Shown here: piece after piece, positions 24,070-35,699 of the stretch | How the letters are laid out: the number at the start of each line of letters is the position of its first letter | Numbering within the stretch: the first letter of the stretch is position 1 | Source: Malus domestica | Taxonomy: Eukaryota; Streptophyta; Magnoliopsida; Rosales; Rosaceae | Direction of reading: 5' to 3' | Assembly (NCBI RefSeq): GCF_042453785.1 | Contig: NC_091661.1 | Location: 28,325,501-28,389,500, forward strand | Length of the DNA stretch: 64,000 bases | Notes under the pieces: generated by a model | Database searches by the model: none | Told to the model about the DNA's origin: nothing | What the model saw: the letters and a program-made list of their open reading frames with translations, nothing else | Made by a program: the position numbers and the translations under genes

Positions 24070-25035
24070 CGGTCTTTGATCTCTAACTATTATAGACTCA
24101 AATTTTATGCATTTTAGGTTTTAGATTGAAGTCCCTCTCCACATAAATGACATAATAATAAAAGAGATGTAATAATATCAATAAATAATCAAAAGTTATT
24201 TTTCTTTCATTTACACCACCAATTTAATTATTGAAATTTGCTTATGGGCTTCCACAACAAAAAAATTGCTTATGGGTGCATTTTAGATTTTTTTTTTTTT
24301 TTTTTATAATGTGAGTACATTTATGTAATAAAATTTTGGGTACATTTTACATATAAAAATTGGTACGTTTATATAAAAATGTGGGTACATTGCACATACA
24401 AAAAATTGGTACATTTTATACAAAAAAAAAAGTGCACATTTTATATAAAAAACAAGAGGTACATTTTATATAAGAAAACAATGGATATATCTTAGATTAA
24501 AAAAATAAATAGATTTTACATAAAAGTAATGGTACTTACAAAACAAAAAAATTGGTTGGTACATTTTGCATGTAACAAAGTGATACATTTTTAAATAAAA
24601 ATGGGTACGTTATAAATAAATTACGGGTACAAATAAAAGGTTAAAAAATCATGATTACAAATAAAAGTTTAAAAAATATGAGCACAAAAAGAAATTAATA
24701 TATGGATACAAATTGAAACTGAAAAGAAAATTGGTATAATTTAAAAAAATGTTACAAATTAAAAATGGGTACAAACTAAAAATAGAAATATATGATACAA
24801 AGTTTAGCCATAAATATAAATATGCCAAATGTAAAGTTTCTAACACTAAATGAATATATTTAGAAATACAATTTAATTGAAAATAAATTTTCTTGACATG
24901 TAAATATTTTATTATTGAAATAATTAATGAGATTAATAAAACCTAAGGACCTTGATTAAAAATTGAAAATGAATAAAGTCTTAATCAATGGAGTAGAAAA
25001 AATAAGGATGAGAACCTAATTTCTCAAAAAAAAAA
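24070..25035. mobile_element. Long-TIR AT-rich element, copy B
   Basis: The left end contains agattgaagtccctctccac and the right end ..aaggaccttgattaaaaatt, an inverted pair. The interior is built from many gtacattttatataaaaa-like units. The family is shared with 21310-22135 and 28460-29695. Confidence 0.6.
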
Positions 25036-26265
25036 AATCTATTAGAAATTTTATGACTACTCAAATATATATTCTACGAGTCAAGACTTCACAAAGGTAG
25101 ATGTCAAAGTTAGAACAAAAAAGGTCTTCGAGATAAGCAGTCTAGTGGATCAACCTTGATACCGTCTCTAACTTATAATCACATGCACAGTTTAGCAAGT
25201 GTAGAATTTAATCATCAAAATCCTTGATTTTATTAGTACAAGAAATAATTTATTTAGTTAATTAGGTAACTCTATCATATGAAGTTGAAACTTATTTATT
25301 TGGAGCTACACTCTCATGACCGGTTAGGACCACGAGGGAGAAAGAACCATCAAAGATCAAACAATGACCATGTTCCTTTACAAAATATGTACTCAAACCA
25401 CTAGGGCTTTTGCCAAAGGGCAATCCTTTCGATTGGACTTTTCCTTCAAAGTACGACAATACCCTTTCTTAGCCGACTAAACACACCACTAAATTCGGTA
25501 GTCTTTGGACCCCTTTGATTCTCTTCTTTTAGTAGTATGATATTTGAAAGGTGAAAACAATTCAACTTATGGTTTTATCCTAAAATTCATTAGTAATGGA
25601 TACTTTATTTATGATTATGGGAAATTTCAAAATTTCTCAACATTCTGATATAAGACTTTTGTTCACGTCTTCATACTTTCTTTACATATGGTAAAATTTA
25701 AAGTCTAACATATAGACAATTTAACTAGCTAGCATGACGAACGTGTGAACCAAAATGCTTCATACATGGATGAACTTACTCTAGTACTATAAAAAGAAGG
25801 TTGAGATTCTGTCTCAAACCAATTAGTAATAAAGGCAAAGAGCAACTCAACTTCTTTTGCGAAATTTCTTGCTTTCCGATGTGGGATACCTTTTCATGTC
25901 ATCACATTAGGTACAATCATACACACTCTGTATCACATTAGGTACAATAATACACACTCCTTTCCTTACAACTTTGAAAATTTCTAATATCTACTCAATT
26001 ACTCATATATACTATACACCGATATTATTAGTCGTCCGTTTGTTGACAGTTAGATCCATAGATGCACATTCAATCCTCACCTTTCATATTCGGTGCATAA
26101 CATATGTATACAAGGAAATATAGTCGAATTTTCGTTCCAATTGACTCACAAAACCTCTTATTGTAGCGTAAATTTAATAAACTAGTCAAAAAATTATATG
26201 ATCAACAAACCTCCGATTGTAGCAGAGGAAATATTGAGCAGCTCTCCTAGGTGGGCACGAGACGT
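25036..26265. other. Intergenic, diverged repeats
   Basis: No gene. A short direct repeat, atcacattaggtacaat, occurs at about 25903 and 25932. A gatgtgggata motif at 25878 resembles TRIM LTR starts on the minus strand but is not matched by a complete element. Confidence 0.45.
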
Positions 26266-26385
26266 TGTTGAAGAAAGTTAGATTTCCATCATAAAATCAA
26301 TTGACTATATGAGGAACAGCCAATTACTTACAAGCACATACAAAATTCATTTTTTTCCTGATGTGGGATTTATATACTCTCAACA
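26266..26385 (-). mobile_element. TRIM-type solo LTR fragment
   Basis: Read on the minus strand it starts tgttgagagtatataaatcc and contains cccacatcagg and attttatgatgg. It ends ..cttcaaca and resembles the LTRs of the TRIM at 2873-3205. No clear target duplication flanks it, so borders and integrity are uncertain. Confidence 0.5.
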
Positions 26386-26660
26386 GTGGTTTCGCCGTTG
26401 CGAGCGAAGCTACTGAAGTAGAAGTTGAAGGAGATTCTATCCTTGCAATAGCTAGGTTATGATACATCTAATTTAGTGCCAATAACTCATGATATTCCCT
26501 CATTCTATCAAGCTTTCTCTCAATCCAAACTCAGTCAGTCACATTAGACAAGCAGCAAATCAAGCAACACATAAGGTTGCAAGAGCAAGAATTTGAGAGC
26601 AACACGAGGTGGCTTGGTTTGAAGAACCATTGGAACATGGTAGCATACATTTTTATTGAT
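26386..26660 (+). pseudogene. Broken plant RNase H-like (RVT_3) fragment
   Basis: One frame gives EVEVEGDSILAIA, then a stop. After about 100 bp it gives HIRQAANQATHKVARA. These resemble the VEGDS and R.AN..AH..A motifs of the plant RNase H-like domain found in retrotransposon-derived proteins. There are stop codons and no start. It is a decayed fragment next to an LTR remnant. Confidence 0.5.
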
Positions 26661-26862
26661 GATAATTTTATTAAGTGATTACATTTTTTCTATTTAACCC
26701 GGTCTCTTCCTACTCGATTCCAATTTGAAAGTCCCAGGTATATTTAGAAGTTCATTTTTTTTTTTAATTAATGTTCTATCATCTTGTATATATCAATCAA
26801 CATTTTCATATATATAAATAAATTAATTAATTTAAAAAAAAAAAAAAAAACAATGCACAACT

Positions 26863-26900
<38 letters not shown>

Positions 26901-27735
26901 GAAAATCGGAATGAAATCACGGAGTAAATTGCGCGGCCCTAATGATGAGTCAGACTCAATCGTACAGCTGAGACTGAGGGACGGGAGGGCTGGGGCCCAG
27001 GAGATGCATGGGGGGCCCACCGTTGAATGTGATGGGACGCTCAGCTCAAAGAGGGCTTTGTTTAGCCAAAGCCAAACCAAACACACAGAAAGCGCGCATG
27101 CGCCGGGACCTTGTGTCTCTCACTCTACGCTCCCGCCACGCGCGTTTGCGGAAGTCTTATTTACGCGGCAAGATGGGTTACTGGTGCGAGTTGTACTTTC
27201 GTCCAAGCACGTGGAACCAACGCGCTTTCCTATTGGGCTTTAAGGTAAGTCTTTGGACTTTATTCGAGGTGCATGCTGGCCCAATACCATGCAGTCGCAC
27301 TGCATCATTTTCTCTCCATCTTTTTCACCAACCTAACCATCGTGCTGCCACTGGTGGGTGAAATGACCAGTTCTTTGTTTTATTTATCTCGTTTTCCTTC
27401 CGAGCAAAAGTATCTCATGGTAAATTGGTAAATGACAAAAGGTAAATTTACCCCATCCACATGGATCGATAGGTTACGTGTTGATGACTGTGAACCGTTA
27501 ATTTGATAAATCTTATGATTTGAGATATCGTGAAAGATCGTTAATCGTCCGTATGCCCATCGACAAAATTTAAGATTTTCTCAATCCATATATATGGATT
27601 TCCTTGCAGTTATTTTGCACGCATGCATGCATGGAAGAAGTTGTGAGAGCGTGAAATCAAACACATTTGACGCTTGAGACAATTAGTACTTTGTCACGTA
27701 CGCATGATTTCACGTACGAAGCCATGGACCGCTAG
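26661..27735. other. Microsatellites and GC-rich non-coding stretch
   Basis: A poly-A run (about 26834-26850) and a (GA)n run (26866-26897) precede an unusually GC-rich block (26900-27310). That block has no coding frame longer than about 117 codons and no family match. It could be a promoter or an exon of a non-coding transcript. Confidence 0.45.
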
Positions 27736-27736
27736 C

Positions 27737-27744
27737 TATATATA
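27737..27744 (+). promoter_or_regulatory. Candidate TATA box with upstream RY (CATGCATG) motifs
   Basis: A tatatata core sits in a good context (ctatatatagg). It is preceded about 120 bp upstream by gcatgcatgcatgg and an acgtac-rich stretch. About 30 bp downstream begins a stretch (to about 28400) without a convincing protein. The site may drive a non-coding RNA. Confidence 0.4.
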
Positions 27745-28459
27745 GGTGGAGACCAGCCTGCATGCATATGCATGGCATTCTTACAGTGTGTGTGTGTGTG
27801 TAGCATATTTAAAATCCAACAACAAGGCTAAGCCAGAGACAGAGAGAGAGGAGGATGTCTCTATGATTCTATGGGGTGGGTTAGGTTGGAGTAAGTTACG
27901 AGTTTTCCTACAGTGCAGTACTAGTGGATGGAATACACTGGTGTTTGAACGGCTAGATTTAATTCATCGGATAGATTGGTGCATTCCATTACATGTTGCA
28001 TTGTATAATTCAAAAAGTTACTTTGAAGGGGAACCTTTTATGCTGTCACCAAAAACGATGGGCTTGGCCTTGATACGATGAGAAGGACCTGAGACTGGTA
28101 AAGTGGCAAGAAGATGGTTTTTATGCCAACGGTGGTGGTGGCACTGCATGGTTTGATGAGATATCAAACTGCTGTAAGAGGTTTGGAAGCATATGGGATT
28201 CGGATATATTTGTTGGTTGCAAAGCTTTGTATTTTTCACGCCTCTTCCCGACAGCTTCTGGCTTTAGACATTGATCGCTGCATTGTAGCTTTCTTGGTAA
28301 AAGGAAATGATAGGTTACATGTAAAAATACAGTCGACAAAAACAGTTCCAAAGGTGGTTGCATTTCGTGTATGGAGACCACAAAACCTTATTTTAATTGG
28401 TTTTGTATAATTATTTTTGTTTAGAAATTAAATATGCATATGGTTAATATTAAGAATAT

Positions 28460-29695
28460 TTTGGATGCGGTCCCTTGTCCTTAACATTCTTTGACTAAAA
28501 CGTATTCAAAGTTTGATCAAAGTCCATTGACTTTATACACCTCATTATATTACTATTAATACTTTTATTTTTATAGTTTTGACATTAATTGTTTGATATT
28601 TTATGAGATTTATAATCCTATAAATTTAAAATCCCTCATATAATACTATTAGAAACGGTTACAATAAAAAAAATTCAAACATTTTGATTGAATAAATGGA
28701 TAAAAACTATGTAACAATAAGAAATAATAAATGGCAAAAGAATGTATCCATAGTGTTAAAAAAATTGGTACATTTTACAAAAAAAATTGGTACATTTGAC
28801 ATATAACAAAGTGGTACATTAATAAAGAAGAATGGGTACATTATAAATAAATTAGGGTACAAATAAAAGATTAAAAAATTATGAGTACAAATGAAATTTT
28901 AAAAAATATGGGCGCAAAAAGAAATTAATACATGGGTATAAATTAAAACTAAAAAGAAAATACTACATGTCACATCCTGACCTGGGCCCCCACCACATCT
29001 CGAGCTCGACTCTACCATAGCACGATATTGTCCGTTTTGGGCTCCGATCACGCCCTCACGGTTTTATTGTTGGGAACTCACACGAGAACCTCTCAGTGGG
29101 TCATCCATCCTGGGATTGATCTTGCGCGAACTCGCTTAACTTTGGAGTTCCGATAGAACCTGAAGTCAGTGAGCATCCAAAAAGGCCTTGTGCTAGGTAG
29201 AGATGGTAATATACATATAAGGCTTACATGATCATCACCCCTGGACGATGTGGGATCTTACACTACAAATTTAAAGAAAAAGGTTGCAAATTAAATGTGG
29301 GTACAAACTAAAAATATAAATATATGATACAAAGTTTAGTCATAAAACATAAATATACTTATGTAATTTTTATACCATTGATTAATTATACAATGTCATG
29401 TGACGGTAAACAAATGAGCACAAATACAAAAAAAAAATTAAAAATATGGACACAAAAAGAAATTAATATATGGGTACAAATTAAAACTAAAAATAAAAAT
29501 ATATGATAAAAATTTAGTCATAAATATAAATGTACTAATTGTAACATTTTTAACACTAAGGGAATAAATTTAAAAATATTATTTTGAAATAATTAATGAT
29601 GTTATTAATACCCAAGGACCTTGATCAAAAATTGAAAATGAATAAGGTTTTAATTAATGAAATAGCAAAATGAGGGATGAGAACCTAATTTCTTC
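28460..29695. mobile_element. Long-TIR AT-rich element, copy C, interrupted by Cassandra solo LTR
   Basis: The left end (gtttgatcaaagtccattga region) mirrors the right end (..aaggaccttgatcaaaaatt). Internal gggtac/aaattaaa units match copies A and B. The sequence on either side of 28968-29262 continues the same repeat pattern, so the Cassandra LTR landed in this element later. Confidence 0.65.
28968..29262 (-). mobile_element. Cassandra TRIM solo LTR carrying a 5S rRNA-like segment
   Basis: On the minus strand it begins tgtaagatcccacatcgtcc and ends ..caggatgtgaca, giving 295 bp with TG..CA ends. ctaca flanks it on both sides (28963-28967 and 29263-29267). The central part (about 29085-29170) is 5S-like, including gaactccaaagttaagcgag and a gatggatgaccca stretch. 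This is the defining feature of Cassandra elements. Only one LTR is present, so the internal part was lost by LTR-LTR recombination. Confidence 0.93.
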
Positions 29696-30111
29696 TTAAT
29701 AGTATTATTAGGTGACCCGAGAGTATGTGTATAAACATTAATTCGTTATGATATTATATGTAGAATATGGAATTTAGAACACCGAATTCAAAATCAATTG
29801 ATAATTTTTTTAACATGTTCATGACGAAATATAAATCTATTTGAAAGTGAGATATGCATGCTTTGTGTATGCCTAGCTTAGATTGGTGGTGGGTGAAATG
29901 GGTGAGAGGGAAGCGAAATGTAAAGAGGTATTTATATATGTAACTTGCTTAGGTGGTTGAAATTCTTATTTGGTTTGTGAATTTCTCTGTTTCTTTACCT
30001 AACCAGGATCAACTGTATCGTGTCCATCCATGTCTGGAAATTCAATTGCTCTAGCACATGAAAGTTATGGCCATGCTTCATGGTGGCTACCTCATTCAAG
30101 ATATATAATAA
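29696..30111. other. Intergenic, nothing recognised
   Basis: AT-rich sequence without a supported gene or element border. Confidence 0.4.
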
Positions 30112-30353
30112 GAGTTTTTATCATAAATGGTCATTGAAATTGATCAACACCATCAAGTTGGTCTCTGAAATTGAAAATCAATCAATGTAGTTCCTGAAAA
30201 TTGATGCCGCAAATCAATGTGGTTATTCCATTACAATTCTGTTAAAATTTTTGTTATGTGCTTATGTGTCACATAAGTGTGCAACATCTATTTTCAAAGA
30301 CTATATTAATTGATTTTCAATTTCAGCGATCATTTGTGATAAAATGCAAACTC
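30112..30353. mobile_element. MITE with long inverted termini
   Basis: The left end gagtttttatcataaatggt mirrors the right end, which ends ttgtgataaaatgcaaactc. Inverted similarity extends over about 80 bp (cattgaaattga against tcaatttcagcg). It is non-coding. Confidence 0.75.
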
Positions 30354-31467
30354 ATTAGGAGTCCCTTTGATAACTAAATAAAACTAAGAACCAAAAACTG
30401 AAAACAAGTTTTTGTTTTTATATTTACCTCTCATCATTTGTTTTTAGAGTAATGCTAGGGAGACTAAATTTATAGACAAAATCTGCAAACAAAATTATGT
30501 GTCACTAATGGGGATGAGCATGAACGTTTATCCACACTTAAGTCATACTTCAATCATCAACTTGATTGTCATTTAGTTTACAAATTTAGTCTTTCTAACA
30601 TTACCCTTGGTTTTTATCTATATCATCATTTTCCATTCGTTATTTTTGTTAAAATTGCAAAGAGACGAGTCGTGGTCCAATAACATTGATATTGTTCCCA
30701 CTTAATCATTCGTGCAATCAATAGGTGTGGAGTTTTTATGCAAAAAATCTCGATACAATTAGAAGTGGAAACATTTGATATAAGTTGTGATTTGTTTCAT
30801 GATATGACCGATATTGGACTTTTTTGTTTTATTCAACAATTTCTTCACCAATATACTATCACTCTATCTCTAGCGCATATAGTAAAAAGTAAATATCAAA
30901 GAACAAAATATATCAAACGAGTCTCACCCATTTTCCAACAATGATAACCATCTAAAATTTGTAGATTCTTTTGTTTGAAGTGAAAGTTGTGATAAAAATG
31001 GGTCATGTAATGGTTCAATTACTAGGGGCGGACCATGAAGGGACCAAAACATTTTTTCACAAAGAGAAAACTAGAGTTATCCTTCTAATTTTCAAATTTG
31101 TATTGAGGGATAGATCCACAACCAATAAGAGAGAGAGGAAGTAGGCGAAAGAGTGGGTTTTCCTAGAGTTTATTCTTTTTTCACATGGCACTGATGGTTG
31201 TTGACAAACTTTAATTATGCTTTCATCCATGTGCCCGTTTTCGTGTTCTCGTTAACCCTTTCTATTAGGTATTTTCATCACCAATTAACAAGGCTCCCAA
31301 GGGATTAGAACGTAATGATGAAATGAAGAGAAATTGAAAAATCAACAACATTGTCATCGAGAAAACAAACATCATAATCGGGCAAAAAATCTAGAGCAGC
31401 AAAGCAATGGCTGAGACGATCACCAAACAATGGATGAGACGATGGATGAAATGATGGATAAGAGATG
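30354..31467. other. Intergenic, nothing recognised
   Basis: AT-rich. Short frames only. The 31380-31465 part has a repeated atggatgagacg/atgatggat motif, probably simple local duplication. Confidence 0.4.
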
Positions 31468-32433
31468 TGTTTATACCATATTAGGGCCTCCGTATTTAGA
31501 CCTCGTATAAATACTCGAGGGACTTAAATGTAATTCTGTAATAAAGGAATGGGCAAATATGTAATAAGTAAGGAGCCCTTATTCTATAAAAGGACTCCTC
31601 ACCCTCACAATTACGGGGAGGCCAATTCCTAAGGCTCCTCACCTCCTCAAGCTCTCACACTCAAAGCCTCTTAGATTCATTACAGAGACTTTCATTCAGA
31701 GCTCTCTCTCCCTTAGAAATATAATCAGTGTAGACATAGCCCAAACCTTCGGGTGAACCACGATATATCTTGTGTTATTTACATTTCATGCAGATTCATG
31801 GTTGGATTTACGTTGTTCCAAGACCTCCGGTTTTGTGCATCAACATTTGGCGCCGTCCGTGGGAATCGACACGAAAAACTATGTCGGTTCTCTTTCATTT
31901 TTTCACATCCGCTGTGAATCTGCAAAAACCTAACACGGGTTGTACTATCTCGGCTTTTTGTAACTTCACATCCCCCAATGTCCCAACCTCAATCTCTCTC
32001 TCTTCAAACTCAACTCCAAAGACACCATCTCTCTCTAAATACCTTGGGGGACTACTGTTTATACCATACTTAGGGCCTCTATATTTAGACCTCGTATAAA
32101 TACTCGGAGGACTTAAATGTAATTATGTAATAAAAGAATGGGCAAATATGTAATAAGTGAGGAGCCCTTATTCTATAAAATGACTCATCACCCTCACAAT
32201 TAGGGGAGACCAATTCCTAAAGCTCCTCACCCCCTCAAGCTCTCACTCTCAGAGCCTCTCATATTCATTACAGAGATTCTCATTCAGAGCTCTTTCTCCC
32301 TCAGAAATATAATCAGTGTGGACGTAGCCCAAACCTTGGGGTGAACCACGATATATCTTGTGTTATTTACATTTCAAGCAGATTCACGGTCGGATTTACG
32401 TTGTTCCAAGACCTCCGATTTTGTGCATCAACA
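31468..32433 (+). mobile_element. Small non-autonomous LTR retrotransposon with both LTRs
   Basis: Direct LTRs of equal length (31468-31845 and 32056-32433, 378 bp each) start tgtttataccata and end gtgcatcaaca. Right after LTR1 comes tttggcgccgtccgtgggaa, a typical plant primer-binding region. Just before LTR2 is ttgggggactac, a polypurine tract. The 210-bp interior encodes nothing. The flanks agatg/aaatg differ at one base, consistent with an aged 5-bp duplication. Each LTR has ctataaaa and a downstream gaaccacgata..cttgtgtt region. Confidence 0.9.
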
Positions 32434-34045
32434 AAATGGATTTGTGAGTGTGAGAGAGGGATTTGCGAGCGTGTTGCAATGTTGTTTCAGGGCTGGCATT
32501 GTGAGTAGCGTTGGAGCATTTTTCTTTTATATTTGTGAGAGGCCCCTTCTAATCTAATCCGAAATGTTGGCTCCGGCACTGTTACGTTATGAAAAGTTTA
32601 AATTCACTTTATGATGATTTAACAAAAGCTCGTCGTGCAGAATGATGCTGTGTGGGCGTGAATGACTAAAGTGACTACATTTTACCATTGATCATGGAAA
32701 GATTAAAGAACCGAAAGAAGACACAGATGAAATGATGATCATGATGCATGTTTTCGATAAAACAAAAACACTTAATTCAGGATTCATAAATTGACAAAGT
32801 TTGTTGGGCATGAAGCAGTGAAGATCATGAGCATTAGATTCATTGGAAATTTATGTGATTGCAGATTATGTTAATTACTAGAATCACTGCTGTTTTAGTG
32901 GCTTTACGAGACACCTTAATTTCCTCAAATCATGCTTTTTCCTGCTTATTAATTATTATATGATACGTGATGAGGCATAGAAATAAATTATGTGACAAGA
33001 GCTACAAACGATAAGTATATGGATAATATATGCAGCTGAAAATAACTAAATAACCACCGTGCAACTGGAAAATGATTTTTTTAGTATGATACACCGCTAT
33101 TGTATCGTTCAGTGTCAATAATATAATGATATATGTAAGTTTCTCTTTACATAAAACGTCATGATGACAATATATTCATGTCATATAAGTTGCTCTCGTG
33201 CATCATACTCATTATAATTGGAAAATCCAAAACAAATTTAGATTAATTGGTTCATGTTTTCGAAACATCAGTTGATGACGTAAAAGAACCGAAAGCTAGC
33301 TTAACTAACACCAATATATTCGGGAACAGAAGTGATTGAAAGAGATCATATAAGATGAAAGAACCAAAACCAAAGAGCTGAAAGAACACTAGTAACCATG
33401 GTTTTATAGATTTGACAGTATCTTGTTGCTTGTCTACCGATAAATTAGATGCTAATTAATCAGATTAAGACATATTAATGTTCTTGTTCAATGTTCGGTG
33501 GGGGAGTATGTAACTGTGTTTAACCTTACTGTCTGTGTTTAACCTTACTGTCAAATGATGTGACATTGTCTGCACTCATTTTCCCATAATATCTTACCAA
33601 AAATATCCTCAACGGTTGGGAAGTTGTTGAGGGTGTGAACGTCGAAGTTCTGAACCATATTATGAATGTGTTAATCCAGCAAAAGGTGTTTTAGGGTTTA
33701 GGGTTTACGTTCATCGGAACTGGGCTGGTTTCTTGATCGATTGCTGAAGCCCTTCTTGTATCTGATCTTAACCCAACTAACACAAGCATTAGGGCCTTAG
33801 GTTATTAGCTGGAATCACTGAAGTGGAGCAATAGTGGCCAATATTAGGAGAAATCAAATTATATTGTCCATCTTGCGGATTACCTCACTCTTACAACCAA
33901 TATACAAAACCAACTGATCCATTTACCCATGCACTCCAGCCATCACCCACCCCCTCCGCCCGTCTTGTCCAGACAGCCACATGGTGCGAGCATGCGGACC
34001 AAAGACTTAATCCACCAAATAGTTCATAACTTTAACCACATCAAT
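32434..34045. other. Intergenic, nothing recognised
   Basis: No supported gene. A duplicated tgtgtttaaccttactgtc occurs at about 33513 and 33533. A two-unit telomere-like ttagggtttagggttt occurs at about 33691. Confidence 0.45.
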
Positions 34046-34235
34046 ATGTCTAGTGGTAAGGACGCGGACTACGGCTTCCTAATAAACAAAAAAATGTGGA
34101 AGGTTCCGGGTTCGATGCTCCGAGCTGGTGAGTCTGCTTGACTGTGGCCACGGGCAAGGTGAAATTCCCCACAGCCTCTCTGAGCTCGGAAAGAGTGAAT
34201 AACCGTGATTTGCCACCAGTTGTCCTCCTTTTTCA
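34046..34235 (+). mobile_element. Probable tRNA-derived SINE
   Basis: It shows an A-box-like tagtggtaaggacg (about 34050) and a B-box ggttcgatgctcc (about 34109), followed by a tRNA-unrelated body and a T/A-rich end. The spacing of the boxes is longer than in a tRNA gene. No target duplication was found. Confidence 0.5.
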
Positions 34236-34404
34236 TGATTTTTCTTTTAGTAATCATTGATTTTTCTTTCAGATTATGTTCAAAATCAATTACAAAAGGA
34301 TGAAACACAATACTTTGGACTATTGACTTAACTCATATGTCATACCTGTCTTGTAGTTCTCTAACAGTTGACCAATCACGTAGGTCTTTGTTCCTTCTCT
34401 TATT

Positions 34405-34596
34405 GGAGGCAGATTGTCTGCCTTTTTTTTCCCATACCCTTCCCTTACCACATCAATATTTTATATTCATATTACTTTTTGTTTTATTATCTCTATTAAA
34501 AAATTAATATAAAATATTAATGTGACTTAACCGTGACCGCACAAATAGAAAGAAATGAAAAGGACATAGGAAAGGGAGGGCAGACAATACGCCTCC
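34405..34596. mobile_element. Mutator-like MITE, family B copy 2
   Basis: Its termini, ggaggcagattgtctgcc and the complement ..ggcagacaatacgcctcc, match the copy at 15769-15987. So does the internal tattttttgttttattatct block. The flanks tctcttatt and ttccttatt agree at 7 of 9 bases, an aged 9-bp duplication. Confidence 0.85.
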
Positions 34597-34632
34597 TTCC
34601 TTATTTCCTAGCAAAGCTTTCCCATACCTTTT

Positions 34633-34772
34633 AGGAAAACTAACCAAAAGTCCATTCATTTTTAATGAAAAACCCTTTTTAAAGGTATAGCGAATAGTAC
34701 CATAAAAATGTATAAATGTGATTTTTCGTTAAAAATGAACAGTACTACGAGTGTTTTATTAAAACTCCCTTT
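34633..34772. mobile_element. MITE, gttaaaactc family, copy 2
   Basis: It shares gtgatttttcgttaaaaatg and ttaaaactccc blocks with the copies at 11500-11641 and 58796-58950. Borders are approximate. Confidence 0.6.
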
Positions 34773-35089
34773 AAAATTCTGTTTCTCTTTACTCCTCCAC
34801 AGTTCCACTCTTTGTTTAATTAATTAATTAATTGGCGATTAACTATAATTAAACTCCTTTACCAGCCGTATTCCCTCCCTCCACCCCTGTATCTCTGGCA
34901 CACAGAAAACTTGAGATTTTCCATCACCATTTTCTCCACTCCTTTTTCCTGAAATTCTGGTGGATTCCCAGCACTTCACCCAAATAGCAACCAACACTTT
35001 TTATTTGGCTCCAACTCACCAACATCACACTTAATCTCTCACAATTTTAAGCCCCAAAACCCGAAAATTAAAACCCATTAAAAAGTCAG

Positions 35090-35699
35090 AAGCCAAAAAG
35101 TCCAAAACTTTCCAGGGAAAATTTCCCGCACAAACCCAGATTCCGCCTCCGGTGCTCCATCACCATCCTCTTCTTCTTCGTCAGAACCCATCTTCCAACT
35201 CCAACCGCCGCGTCCTTCCCAGCCTCCCTGCCTGGGAAAACGTCGTCGTCCAGTCCGAAAAACCCCTTGCCAACTCTACCACCGGCGCCGCCACGCTGAT
35301 CTCCTCCGCCGCAATGGGATCTTTGTGCTGGACGCCAACATAAACGACTACGAGAAACTCGCAAAACTTTTCCGGTCGCTGTCGTCCACCTGGCTGCGCA
35401 GGTCGGCATTCCGAAACACAGCCTCGTACGTCCACAGCAACATCACCGGATTCGTGAAGGGTTTTTTGGCAGCGGCGGTCACAGCAGAGGATCGCCGGTA
35501 CCGGGGGAAGGTGGCGAGGCTGGCGCAGCTTAGGGTTTTCAAACTCAGAAAAACGTTGTCAGTGCCGGTTAATGGGGTTGTGGGGATTTTGGAGAGGTTG
35601 CTTGGGGTGAAGGCAACGAAGGTTGTGGCGCCGATGTCGAGAAATGCGGACGCTTTGTTTACTCTTGGCAAGGAGGAGCTAGACAAGAGTGCTTGATTA
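35090..35699 (+). pseudogene. Frameshifted relic of a conserved plant protein of unknown function
   Basis: Coding character moves through three frames. About 35090-35215 reads KPKSPKLSREN..CSITILFFFV, a basic N-terminus with a short hydrophobic run. About 35215-35340 reads PAWENVVVQSEKPLANST..GSLCWTP. From about 35337 to the stop near 35697 it reads NINDYEKLAKLFRSLSSTW..LRKTLSVPVNG..MSRNADALF. No frame has an ATG before the conserved part, and at least two 1-bp shifts are needed. The C-terminal 120 codons remain clean, so the damage is recent or is sequence error. Looks like a plant membrane-anchored family; function unknown. Confidence 0.6.

Noticed and set aside
28237..28258. Sequence resembling plant miR408
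   Set aside because: The match has several mismatches including the 5' seed-like part, and no complementary star arm lies within a plausible precursor distance.
29085..29170. Genuine 5S rRNA gene
   Set aside because: The 5S-like sequence is partial and diverged and lies inside a Cassandra LTR with its own TG..CA ends and target duplication.
33691..33708. Interstitial telomere
   Set aside because: Only two ttaggg-type units are present.
34046..34235. Functional tRNA gene
   Set aside because: The A and B boxes are too far apart and no cloverleaf forms; the long unrelated 3' part fits a SINE.
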